This document shows positions 1 to 7,018 of a DNA stretch of 8,059 nucleotides, one piece after another (positions within the stretch are counted from its first letter, which is position 1; each line of letters begins with the position of its first letter). Where the stretch lies: contig WREE01000090.1 of NCBI GenBank assembly GCA_009779515.1, forward strand, positions 1 through 8,059, given 5' to 3'. The notes below the pieces were generated by a model that saw only the letters and a list, made by a program, of their open reading frames with translations, made no database searches and was not told the DNA's origin. The DNA is from Symbiobacteriaceae bacterium. GTDB taxonomy: Bacteria; Bacillota; JAAYKD01; WRDA01. Position numbers and translations under genes: made by a program.

Positions 1-1689
1 ATGAATGTGGCTCGCTTCAACTTCTCTCATGGCACCCACGAAGACCATTTGGCAAAAATAAACATGGTGCGTCAGGCAGCTCAGGAGCTGAAGATGCGAG
101 TCTCCATTATGCTGGATAACCGAGGACCGGAAATTCGCTTAGGACGGTTCGCTGAAGGACGGGTCACCATCCGGCAAGGGGAAACCTTCGTTCTCACCAC
201 CCAGGAGATTTTAGGAGACGAACAACGGGTGACAGTCCATTATCCTGCCATGCCTAGCGAAGTAGCCCCAGGGCGGCAAATTGCTTTAGATGACGGTAAC
301 TTAGAACTGGTAGTTCGAGATGTTCAAGATACCGAAATTATTACCGAGGTGGTTATTGGCGGAGAGCTCTCCGACCGCAAAAAGGTTAACTTACCCGGTT
401 CGGTGGTCTCTTTACCAGCTATTGACGACAAAGATAAGGAAGATCTCCATTTTGCGGTGCTACATAAGTTAGATTATGTCGCAGCCTCTTTCATTCGTAA
501 AGCGGAAGATATTTTACATATTCGGGAAGTTATCGAAGGATTTGGCGGCGACCAAAAAATTATCGCTAAAATAGAAAGCCAAGAAGGGCTGGACAACCTG
601 AAGGAAATAATACCGGTGGTGGATGGTCTTATGGTAGCCCGCGGCGACTTGGGGGTGGAAGTTCCTACCGAGGTTGTGCCCATAGCTCAAAAAGAAATGA
701 TCGCTCTCTGCAACCAGCGGGGCATCCCGGTAATCACCGCTACCCAAATGCTAGACTCCATGATTCGTAACCCTCGTCCCACCAGGGCGGAAGCCTCAGA
801 TATCACCAATGCTATTTTAGACGGCAGCGATGCTATCATGCTATCTGGGGAAACTGCCAGTGGCAAGTATCCCGTGGAATCGGTGAAGATGATGGCACGT
901 ATCGCCGAGGAGACCGAAGCAGCCATGATGAAGCACCGGGAGTGGCAATATAGCCGGGTGAACGCCGAGGGGACAATTACCGACGCTATCGGCAATGCGG
1001 TTTGGCAAACCGCCAGGGTGCTGGGAGCCAATGCCATTGTTACCGCGACCACTTCCGGCTATACTGCCCGGATGATTGCCAAATATCGCCCCGATGTGCC
1101 CATTATCGCGGTTACCACCTCGGAACGAGCGGCTAACCAGATGACCCTCAGCTGGGGAGTAATCCCCCTGGTAGCTGCGGATACTAAAGATACCGACACA
1201 GTTGTCCGTAACGCTATTGCGGCAGCTTTGGACAGCAAAGCGTTGGTTAACGGCGACTTGGCAGTTTTTACCGCCGGAGTTCCTGTAGGGGTACCCGGCT
1301 CCACCAATATGTTGCAGGTTATTACGGTAGGGGAGGTACTGGTGCAGGGGATGGTAGCCCGCGGCACTCATGCTATCGCCGGTCGAGCGGTGGTAGCTCA
1401 TACTCCCGAAGAGGCTTTGCGTAAAATGCAACAGGGAGATCCTCAGGAAACCAAAATATTGGTCTTGTATCGCTACGAAGCTCCGTATTATGAGGCAGCT
1501 AAGCTGGCTGCAGCACTGGTTACCGAAGAGGCGGGTCTCTCCTCCAGCGGAGTCATCGTGGGGGTGCACTTAGATATTCCTGTGATGGTGGCGGCAAACA
1601 ACGCTATGCAAATTATTCCCGACGATACTTTAATCACCATGGATCACCTTAAGAATATCTATCGGGGCAGGATAAGGCAGCAAGCTTAA
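1..1689 (+). CDS. pyk: Pyruvate kinase, 5'-truncated by the window edge
   Basis: Catalyses phosphoenolpyruvate + ADP to pyruvate + ATP, the last step of glycolysis, in the cytosol. The first visible residues (NVARFNFSHG) are internal in the family, so roughly 28 N-terminal residues lie upstream and the ATG at base 1 is not the start. Numbering from the window edge: the KIES active-site motif is at 190-193 (K190 catalytic, E192 metal ligand), ARGDLG at 213-218 (D216 metal ligand), TATQM at 246-250, and the PRPTRAEASD stretch at 259-268. E44 in GPEIR is the residue linked to K+ dependence. The regulatory C-domain covers about 325-445. It is followed by an extra PEP-utiliser-like domain (about 457-556), as in Bacillus-type enzymes. 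In that domain the usual TSHAA motif reads SSSGV, so the histidine is S516. Family and role are certain; K+ dependence is inferred. Confidence 0.97.
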   Translation: MNVARFNFSHGTHEDHLAKINMVRQAAQELKMRVSIMLDNRGPEIRLGRFAEGRVTIRQGETFVLTTQEILGDEQRVTVHYPAMPSEVAPGRQIALDDGNLELVVRDVQDTEIITEVVIGGELSDRKKVNLPGSVVSLPAIDDKDKEDLHFAVLHKLDYVAASFIRKAEDILHIREVIEGFGGDQKIIAKIESQEGLDNLKEIIPVVDGLMVARGDLGVEVPTEVVPIAQKEMIALCNQRGIPVITATQMLDSMIRNPRPTRAEASDITNAILDGSDAIMLSGETASGKYPVESVKMMARIAEETEAAMMKHREWQYSRVNAEGTITDAIGNAVWQTARVLGANAIVTATTSGYTARMIAKYRPDVPIIAVTTSERAANQMTLSWGVIPLVAADTKDTDTVVRNAIAAALDSKALVNGDLAVFTAGVPVGVPGSTNMLQVITVGEVLVQGMVARGTHAIAGRAVVAHTPEEALRKMQQGDPQETKILVLYRYEAPYYEAAKLAAALVTEEAGLSSSGVIVGVHLDIPVMVAANNAMQIIPDDTLITMDHLKNIYRGRIRQQA

Positions 1690-1737
1690 ACTTAAGCCAG
1701 GGAGCAGTCCTGGAACCCTTTAAACGATATTTTACCT

Positions 1738-1747
1738 AAGAGGTGAT
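1738..1747 (+). promoter_or_regulatory. Ribosome binding site deciding the S41-like start
   Basis: AAGAGGTGAT matches the 3' end of 16S rRNA well and sits 4 bases before the ATG at 1752. A possible GTG start at 1743 lies inside this motif, so the ATG at 1752 is the better start. Confidence 0.75.
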
Positions 1748-1751
1748 AACG

Positions 1752-3038
1752 ATGGAGGCAGAACGGCGCGATCGCAACCGCTTTCTCCTCTTTGTGGCTT
1801 TTTGGCTTTTACTTATCGTTATCACCTCGGTAACTATCCGGCTGCGTTCTACCGATTTTACCCGCCTTAACCATAACGAACGTTGGGCTGCCGATTTGCT
1901 GCAAGTGCAAAACGACCTTCTGACCAAACATCCCAAGTATGCTTCCGATCCCCAAGCCAGTAGCTTTCTAACCGCTAGTATCCGAGAGATCATCACCGCT
2001 ATACCTCGAAGCAGCGATCGTGAGTTATTAGCCTCCCTAACCCAGCTACTCAACCGGGAGCTCCAGGACAGCCACACCTTCATGCACAACTGGGGAACCT
2101 TTTATCCCGTCTCGTTTTTTATATTCGCGGAAGGGGTTTACGTTAAAGGCGCTACCCCTCTCTACCGGGATCTGGTAGCTTCCGAGCTTCTCAAAGTCAA
2201 TGGTATACCTATAGATGAGGTGCTTTCCTCTCTTTCTTTTTTTGTTTCCGGAGATAACCCCTGGATTCGTCAAGACCAGTTGGCTAAAGCGCTCTCCGAT
2301 CCCTTTCTCCTTTATTTAGCCGGGGTAACCACCACCCAGCGGGAGGCTATTACCTATTATTTTGCAGATGTTGCCGCTACTATCGTTCCGGTTAACCTGC
2401 GTTCGGCAATCCACCAGGAAGTTATTTACACGGTCAGCACTTTAGAACAGCCTACCGACTACTCGCAGTACGGCAATGCCAACTATTATTGGCATATCTT
2501 TTTCGAAGACCATAGTTGTTATTTACGCCTAAGCCGTTGCCGTAACGACCCTAAAACGGTGAGCTTTTCTTCATATATACATCGGGTTTTTGCCGAAATG
2601 GATGAACAGCAAGCGCCTCGCTTAATTATCGACCTGCGAGAAAATAGCGGGGGTTATCTGGAGCCTATTCTGCAGCCTCTTTTACGGGAAATTAACCAGC
2701 GCCCCTGGCTGGTGGCAGAGGAGGCTTTACAGGTAATTATCGGGCGTTCCACCTACTCCGGGGCGATGCTACTGGCGGCTTGGCTTAAAGAGGAAACAGG
2801 ATGCCTTCTGGTGGGAGAAGCCACCGGTCAGGCACCATCTTTTTATGCTGGCAGCGTCACTTTACGCACCCGCTATTACGGTATCTCCTGGGCGTGTGCT
2901 ACCTATGCGGTTTCTGAACTCCCCTCCTTTTTACTCACTTCCGCTGCCGATGCTCTCTACCCGGACGTTGTTCTGGAGCTGCAGGCAGGGGAGTGGTTTA
3001 AGGGAAACGACCAGTTTTTAGCAAGTATATTAAAATAA
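1752..3038 (+). CDS. Membrane-anchored S41 peptidase-like protein
   Basis: A 428-residue protein with a basic N-terminus (RRDRNR), one membrane segment (about 11-29) and a large domain predicted outside the membrane. The C-terminal half has S41 (tail-specific protease / tricorn core / IRBP) hallmarks: a DLRENSGG strand-turn at 294-301, a nucleophile motif GRSTYSGA at 331-338 with candidate S336, then VGEATG at 354-359. In CtpA-type enzymes a catalytic lysine lies 25 residues after the serine; here that position is A361, so a Ser-Lys dyad is absent. H108 in LQDSHT resembles the histidine region of tricorn-like members, which suggests a Ser-His arrangement (inference). No PDZ domain is evident; residues 145-160 (LLKVNGIPIDEV) resemble a degenerate PDZ-like strand. 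The gene follows pyk by 62 bases, probably in the same transcript. The substrate is unknown, and a non-catalytic role is possible. Confidence 0.8.
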   Translation: MEAERRDRNRFLLFVAFWLLLIVITSVTIRLRSTDFTRLNHNERWAADLLQVQNDLLTKHPKYASDPQASSFLTASIREIITAIPRSSDRELLASLTQLLNRELQDSHTFMHNWGTFYPVSFFIFAEGVYVKGATPLYRDLVASELLKVNGIPIDEVLSSLSFFVSGDNPWIRQDQLAKALSDPFLLYLAGVTTTQREAITYYFADVAATIVPVNLRSAIHQEVIYTVSTLEQPTDYSQYGNANYYWHIFFEDHSCYLRLSRCRNDPKTVSFSSYIHRVFAEMDEQQAPRLIIDLRENSGGYLEPILQPLLREINQRPWLVAEEALQVIIGRSTYSGAMLLAAWLKEETGCLLVGEATGQAPSFYAGSVTLRTRYYGISWACATYAVSELPSFLLTSAADALYPDVVLELQAGEWFKGNDQFLASILK

Positions 3039-3120
3039 GGGTTACTCTTTGTCCCCACTACCTGCAGCCTAAGTTAGCCCAGGAGCAGATGATATTTTTT
3101 GGGGTGGTAAGTTCCCGAGA

Positions 3121-3128
3121 TAGGAGGT
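3121..3128 (+). promoter_or_regulatory. Strong ribosome binding site deciding the DUF2157 start
   Basis: TAGGAGGT is a near-perfect Shine-Dalgarno. The spacing from AGGAGG is 6 bases to the GTG at 3134 and 3 bases to the adjacent GTG at 3131. The upstream in-frame ATG at 3089 has only AGGAG at a 3-base spacing, so 3134 is preferred. Confidence 0.75.
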
Positions 3129-3133
3129 ATGTG

Positions 3134-4411
3134 GTGCGCAAAGAAGACTGGCTGTTGCAGGAGATCGATAACTGGCAGGGAGAAGGGATCATCAATGCTG
3201 AAACGGCTACCCTTCTCCAGCAACGTTACAACCGTGCTCGGAGCTTCAGCTCCATAACCGTCATTTTTGCCATTATCGGCGCTTTACTCATCGGCAGTGG
3301 GGTTATCTTAATCATGGCCAGAAATTGGGACAACTTTGCTCTACCGCTGCGCATCTCCCTGGCTTACCTTCCTCTCCTGGCGGCGCAGGCTCTGGCTGTT
3401 TATACTGTGCGGCACCATTTCGCCAGCCTGGCTTGGCGGGAAGCCAGTGGGATTCTACTCACCGCTGGGGTTTTTACCGTTATCGCCATGGTGGGGCAAA
3501 TTTTCCACCTTTCTGCCGATTTAGGCAGGTACCTGCTTATCTGTGGTCTTTTGTCGCTACCCGGCATCTATCTTCTCGATGCAGCAACTCCTTTAGCTGT
3601 TTACTTCGGAGCCGTTATCAGTTGGGCTTCCATGAGCTATGAAAGCGTTAATGTGCTGCTGCTCTTGTTTTTCCTGACTCTGGGGTTTATTTACTCCTTC
3701 CGGCAGCAGGGTAGCGGCGGTACCAGGCTTTCGTATATCGCCTGGTCTTCAGTTCTGGCTGGTTTGGCTTTGGTACCGCTGCTGAGCTCCACATTAAGAT
3801 GCAGTATTGAGGCTATGCTGCTCTGCTTTCTCGCTTTATTGTTGGCAGGATCCGAAATTAAAGCGTATCTGCGGGTATCGTGCCAAGGGGTAGCTACTTT
3901 AGGAGGGTTCATCACCCTGGCTGTTTTGTCATACGAAAACAGCTGGCAGTATGGTTATGATCTCAACAGCTGGCAGAGTCCAGTGGGAACCGTAATTATA
4001 GCTCTCCTGGCGGTTGCGGCTTTGTTTTTAACGGTTAAAAGGTTGCCGCTAAAATCTCTAACCACCCTCCAAGTAGCTTGCTACCTGCTGCTGGCAACCC
4101 TGAGCTATATTTGGTCGTCTATGCCCTATCTCGAAAGAAGCGGCGCCTGGTTGCTGGCAGCGGTGGCCAATCTTGCTCTGCTGACCATAGGGGTAGGCTA
4201 CCTCGTTTCTGGTGTCCGAGGTTTGTTCCTCAGGCAGACCAATATCGGTATGGCTTATATCTGCCTGCTAATTTTCATGCGCTTCTTCGACAGCGAACTG
4301 GACTTCTTATGGCGAGGTATCGTCTTCCTGCTGCTGGGTACCACTTTTCTTCTCATCAACCTGCGTCTCGTAAGGTTGCGCAAGGAGACGTTGCTTGAGG
4401 ACAATTTATGA
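3134..4411 (+). CDS. DUF2157 polytopic membrane protein
   Basis: A 425-residue integral membrane protein of unknown biochemical role. The N-terminal cytosolic segment (about 1-40, EDWLLQEIDNWQGEGII) is the usual DUF2157 start: a short helical stretch with an acidic and aromatic pattern. About a dozen hydrophobic segments follow to the C-terminus. Family-like features include ARNWDNF just after the first membrane segment and GQIFHLSADLG near residue 120. Translation most likely begins at GTG 3134 after a strong Shine-Dalgarno; starting at the ATG at 3089 would add 15 residues unlike the family. The stop codon overlaps the next start (ATGA), so the two genes are probably translationally coupled. 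Its partner encodes a GDYXXLXY protein, and such pairs are recurrent in bacteria. The family call rests on motif memory, not a search. Confidence 0.82.
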   Translation: MRKEDWLLQEIDNWQGEGIINAETATLLQQRYNRARSFSSITVIFAIIGALLIGSGVILIMARNWDNFALPLRISLAYLPLLAAQALAVYTVRHHFASLAWREASGILLTAGVFTVIAMVGQIFHLSADLGRYLLICGLLSLPGIYLLDAATPLAVYFGAVISWASMSYESVNVLLLLFFLTLGFIYSFRQQGSGGTRLSYIAWSSVLAGLALVPLLSSTLRCSIEAMLLCFLALLLAGSEIKAYLRVSCQGVATLGGFITLAVLSYENSWQYGYDLNSWQSPVGTVIIALLAVAALFLTVKRLPLKSLTTLQVACYLLLATLSYIWSSMPYLERSGAWLLAAVANLALLTIGVGYLVSGVRGLFLRQTNIGMAYICLLIFMRFFDSELDFLWRGIVFLLLGTTFLLINLRLVRLRKETLLEDNL

Positions 4412-4905
4412 ATAAATATCTAAAGCCGGCTTTGCTGCTGACCATTATCATCCAGCTTACGGTGCCCACCTTTATGATCGCCAGCCGTTACTACATTCTT
4501 CGCACCGGTGAAGAGTATCTGTTTCGGGTTACCCCCATTGACCCTTACGATCCCTTTCGGGGTAGGTATGTAACCTTGAATATCACCCAGCGCCTCTGGG
4601 GTCAGGGTAGCTACGGTATTATCGAGGTAGATCAAGACGGTTTCGCTACTATCGTGGCTCTCACCGCAACCAAACCGGAGAATAGTCCTTATCTGCGTAG
4701 CAGTCAGCAAGGCTGGTTTACCTCTCCCGTAGATAGATACTATATGAACGAAAACTTTGCCCCTGAAGCCCAGCGTCTCTTCTGGCAGGAGACCCGAGAC
4801 TCCGAAAAGGAAGTTTATGTTGCCGTGCGTATCAAAAACGGCGAGCTGGTGATTTCCGGGTTGTTTATTGAGGGAGTTGCCATCGAAGAAATATTACGCA
4901 AGTAA
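4408..4905 (+). CDS. GDYXXLXY-domain-like membrane-anchored protein
   Basis: A 165-residue protein with one N-terminal membrane segment (about 7-25) and the rest predicted outside the membrane. The segment TGEEYLFRVTPIDPYDPFRG (33-52) followed by RYVTLNI is the pattern of the GDYXXLXY family, in which a lipid-facing N-terminal helix is followed by PxDPxDxFRGxY. Here the family's GDY reads G-R-Y (52-54). A later motif, RYYMNENFAPEA (110-121), matches the family's RYFVxEG-type region. It starts inside the stop codon of the DUF2157 gene, with TTGAGGA as its ribosome binding site 7 bases upstream. The function is unknown. The pairing suggests the two proteins act as one membrane unit (inference). 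Confidence 0.8.
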   Translation: MNKYLKPALLLTIIIQLTVPTFMIASRYYILRTGEEYLFRVTPIDPYDPFRGRYVTLNITQRLWGQGSYGIIEVDQDGFATIVALTATKPENSPYLRSSQQGWFTSPVDRYYMNENFAPEAQRLFWQETRDSEKEVYVAVRIKNGELVISGLFIEGVAIEEILRK

Positions 4906-4936
4906 GGAAAAAGTTTTTTCCAGCTAAAAAAACCTC

Positions 4937-4965
4937 TTGCCAAAGCCAATCATATAGCGTATAAT
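4937..4965 (+). promoter_or_regulatory. Sigma-70/SigA-type promoter for tRNA-Pro
   Basis: The -35 box TTGCCA (4937-4942) and a perfect -10 box TATAAT (4960-4965) are separated by 17 bases. Transcription should begin about 7 bases later, a few bases before the mature tRNA 5' end at 4977. The spacing and the perfect -10 make this a strong constitutive promoter, as expected for a tRNA gene. Confidence 0.88.
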
Positions 4966-4976
4966 ACTCCTGCACT

Positions 4977-5053
4977 CGGGCTGTGGCGCAGTTTGGTAGC
5001 GCGCTTGAATGGGGTTCAAGAGGCCCCGCGTTCGAATCGCGGCAGCCCGACCA
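4977..5053 (+). tRNA. tRNA-Pro (anticodon GGG)
   Basis: A complete cloverleaf. The acceptor stem CGGGCTG (4977-4983) pairs with CAGCCCG (5043-5049), followed by discriminator A and encoded CCA (5051-5053). The D-stem is GCGC/GCGC (4986-4989 with 4999-5002). The anticodon stem CTTGA/TCAAG (5004-5008 with 5016-5020) closes a 7-base loop with anticodon GGG at 5011-5013 and G37 next to it. The T-stem CCGCG/CGCGG (5026-5030 with 5038-5042) closes TTCGAAT. The overall shape, including the C1-G72 pair typical of bacterial proline tRNAs, agrees with proline. It reads CCC and CCU codons. It has its own promoter and terminator. Confidence 0.97.
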
Positions 5054-5068
5054 AGGAAAAGATAGACA

Positions 5069-5106
5069 CCGCCTGGGTTTCAGTAAACTGAAGCCCAGGC
5101 GGTTTT
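5069..5106 (+). terminator. Intrinsic terminator of the tRNA-Pro unit
   Basis: A 15-base-pair stem (5069-5083 with 5088-5102), starting CCGCCTGGG, contains one G-T mismatch and closes a TAAA loop. TTTT follows at 5103-5106. The hairpin is strong but its T-tract is short. It separates the tRNA from the SLH gene. Confidence 0.9.
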
Positions 5107-5111
5107 GGGTA

Positions 5112-5117
5112 TATAAT
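5112..5117 (+). promoter_or_regulatory. Possible -10 box for the SLH gene
   Basis: TATAAT lies 37 bases before the ATG at 5154. The only -35-like sequence at a usable distance (CTGAAG, about 18 bases upstream) is poor and falls inside the terminator's 3' arm. The SLH gene therefore either has a weak promoter here or relies on read-through past the tRNA terminator. Confidence 0.35.
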
Positions 5118-5153
5118 AAAAAGAATTATGTAAAACAACGAAAGGTTGGATGG

Positions 5154-6818
5154 ATGATGAAATCCAGTAGTTTACGACTACCCCTTACCTTAGCCATGTG
5201 TGTGCTTTTAGCGGTGGTTGTTCCCGGTATCTCGGCAAATAGTCCAAATGCCAGTTCGGCGATCACCCTGGTATCCTCCTGGGCGGTGGAGACAGTACAT
5301 TATGCGGATAATTTAGGCTTGATCCCCACCTCCTGGCGCAGTGCCGACCTACGTCACAATATTAACCGAGGTGAGTTCGCTGCCTTAATGGTAGCCTTGT
5401 TCGAATATCTTACTGACACCGTCACCGAGTTACCGCAGCTTAATCAGAGTCCCTATACAGATACCAGCGACCCGGAGATTTATAAAGCCCGGGCTTATAA
5501 CCTGATGATTGGCACTTCCGCCACCGAGTTTAGTCCCCAGATGCTGTTAAATAGAGAAACAGCGGCTTCCGCTTTAGCAAATTTGCTGCGACGTTCCTTA
5601 ATCCCCGGCTGGCAAGCAGGTGTAGACTACAGAGTTAAGTATGAAATGCCTCCTGTGTTCGCCGATGATGCTGATATTTCACCCTGGGCTAGAGAGTCGG
5701 TCTATTTGATGACATCCCTCGATATTATCCGTGGTATGCCAGACCATATCTTTGCTCCCCGCAATCTTACCACGGCTCAGGTGCAAGCTAACACGGCAGG
5801 CGCCACACGGGAGCAGGCGATAATCATGGCAGCTAGGATAGCTGAGAAGCTTAAAGGGGCAAAACTGGACGTAGATATTCTGTCGTTACCAGATGACGAC
5901 ATTAACGATAACTGTACAGTATATAACGTTCGCGTGCCTCTCTATCTCCCTAACGAAAGCAAAGATGGCTTTGTCGTGGAGTGGGATATGTCCTGTGGTC
6001 ACGCGGAACATATAGTCTCACTACTGGTAAAACATGGGGCTTATCCCCTGGGGGTCGCTTTGCAGTACTTCAACTTCACCGGGAAATATGGCTATGCCGA
6101 TATGAACCCCACCTTTGGGTATTTAGTATCCCACACGGGAACCACCGGCGAATATCTGTATTTTGGTTGTCTGGTCAATACTCTATTGGAGTGCTATGAC
6201 CTGGATGAAATAGATATAACCGTAGAAGGGGAGATAATTGAAACCGGGCATAACACTTACGACCGACGTTTTACCTTCTATGGCAACCGGGAATCTGCAG
6301 GAGACAACCCGGGAAGTTATCTCTATCCTGATGAAGATGGGAGACTCTTCCAACACCCCTCCGATAGACTGCAGGGTGCAGATCTGGCTACGGATCTCTT
6401 TCCGATAATTTGGCGCAGCGACGGTATAGATGCCGTCTCCTATATACTTAAGGGTATTTGGACAGCATCCGCCAATCGCTTTGTGGATATTGTCACCCTG
6501 GATCCCGGCTACGACTACTGGTTTGATGTAGCTCTCGGGCTCTTGGACACCGAGTATGCGGTATATGGTAAAGTGAGAAGTGGTAGTGTCGTTCACACCG
6601 GAGGCTACATCATCGAATGTTACATCGACTTTCCCGAGAGGCCTCCAACCGAGCTTTACGATGGCACACCTGCTTTCACGGTTCTCATGCAGCTTGACTG
6701 TGCCAACTTGCATCAAGACGGTAAAATCCAAATACGAACAGTAGGACACGGCGAAGATGAGTGGGTGCAATATGCTTTTGCGGGCATGACCATGGAAGCA
6801 GCTAGCAACAATCGCTGA
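5154..6818 (+). CDS. S-layer-homology (SLH) protein with unassigned C-terminal domain
   Basis: A predicted 554-residue exported cell-wall-bound protein. The signal peptide has K3/R8, a hydrophobic core at about 9-25 and a likely cut after ISA (about 28). Three SLH motifs follow: about 41-86 (NRGE at 71-74), 98-148 (NRET at 133-136) and 167-234 (TREQ at 218-221). These match the TRAE-like motif of SLH domains, which bind pyruvylated wall polysaccharide. Residues from about 240 to the end resemble no family I recognise. They are probably beta-rich, with aromatic and glycine-rich stretches and six cysteines (254, 281, 339, 347, 489, 516). The frame continues upstream through the tRNA to 4983, but that part is not protein coding. 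The start ATG at 5154 has AAAGG about 8 bases upstream; the adjacent ATG at 5157 is also possible. The C-terminal role is unknown. Confidence 0.85.
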   Translation: MMKSSSLRLPLTLAMCVLLAVVVPGISANSPNASSAITLVSSWAVETVHYADNLGLIPTSWRSADLRHNINRGEFAALMVALFEYLTDTVTELPQLNQSPYTDTSDPEIYKARAYNLMIGTSATEFSPQMLLNRETAASALANLLRRSLIPGWQAGVDYRVKYEMPPVFADDADISPWARESVYLMTSLDIIRGMPDHIFAPRNLTTAQVQANTAGATREQAIIMAARIAEKLKGAKLDVDILSLPDDDINDNCTVYNVRVPLYLPNESKDGFVVEWDMSCGHAEHIVSLLVKHGAYPLGVALQYFNFTGKYGYADMNPTFGYLVSHTGTTGEYLYFGCLVNTLLECYDLDEIDITVEGEIIETGHNTYDRRFTFYGNRESAGDNPGSYLYPDEDGRLFQHPSDRLQGADLATDLFPIIWRSDGIDAVSYILKGIWTASANRFVDIVTLDPGYDYWFDVALGLLDTEYAVYGKVRSGSVVHTGGYIIECYIDFPERPPTELYDGTPAFTVLMQLDCANLHQDGKIQIRTVGHGEDEWVQYAFAGMTMEAASNNR

Positions 6819-6862
6819 GTTGGGTTTGAGCCGTAAGCTCATAAAACAGTCAGGAATAATGA

Positions 6863-6896
6863 CCCCAGTGCCATCGGGGCACTGGGGTTTTATTTT
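6863..6896 (+). terminator. Intrinsic terminator of the SLH gene
   Basis: A perfect 10-base-pair stem, CCCCAGTGCC (6863-6872) with GGCACTGGGG (6878-6887), has a 5-base loop and is followed by TTTTATTTT. It lies 44 bases after the SLH stop. The opposite side has no good T-tract, so it probably stops mainly plus-strand transcription. Confidence 0.93.
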
Positions 6897-6897
6897 G

Positions 6898-6909
6898 TAC
6901 ATGCATGTA
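6898..6909. repeat. 12-base perfect palindrome
   Basis: TACATGCATGTA is a self-complementary sequence just downstream of the SLH terminator and about 110 bases beyond the end of the minus-strand Smr gene. No function can be assigned, and a chance palindrome is possible. Confidence 0.3.
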
Positions 6910-7018
6910 TATGAAGATAGCTCATTGCTTTGCCTATAGGTTTTTAAAGGCTACCTTAACAAAGGAGATTGGTGAACCCAGAGTAGTTTCTTGAGGAGTT
7001 TGTGAGAGCAGCCTTCAT

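Noticed and set aside
841..1569. Long minus-strand open frame inside pyk
   Set aside because: It is antisense to a clearly real pyruvate kinase, with no family resemblance or ribosome binding site. It is a coding shadow.
1697..1713. CCAGG/CCTGG hairpin after pyk as a terminator
   Set aside because: The stem is only 5-6 base pairs and no T-tract follows. It is unlikely to stop transcription.
1743..1751. GTG start at 1743 for the S41-like gene
   Set aside because: The GTG lies inside the Shine-Dalgarno motif of the ATG at 1752.
3089..3133. ATG start at 3089 for the DUF2157 gene
   Set aside because: It has a poor 3-base spacing, and the extra 15 residues do not look like the family. The strong TAGGAGGT site points to 3134.
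4906..4921. GGAAAA/TTTTCC inverted repeat after the GDYXXLXY gene as a terminator
   Set aside because: The stem is short and AT-rich with no following T-tract. The region does not meet intrinsic terminator criteria.
5026..5053. 3' end of tRNA-Pro as an integration (att) site
   Set aside because: No second copy of the tRNA 3' end and no integrase gene is seen in the window.
4983..5153. Upstream extension of the SLH reading frame to 4983
   Set aside because: This part of the frame runs through the tRNA-Pro gene and its terminator hairpin. The signal peptide begins at the ATG at 5154, which has a ribosome binding site.
5190..5205. Lipoprotein signal at Cys16 of the SLH protein
   Set aside because: The residues before the Cys (LAM) do not form a proper lipobox, and the Cys lies in the middle of the hydrophobic core.
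6183..6902. 239-residue minus-strand open frame opposite the SLH gene
   Set aside because: It overlaps the SLH coding region and its terminator, has no recognisable domain and begins inside the terminator region.
6961..7018. Short frames after good Shine-Dalgarno-like sites (AAAGGAG, TTGAGGAG)
   Set aside because: The frames are only 4 and 6 codons long. There is no support for a peptide.
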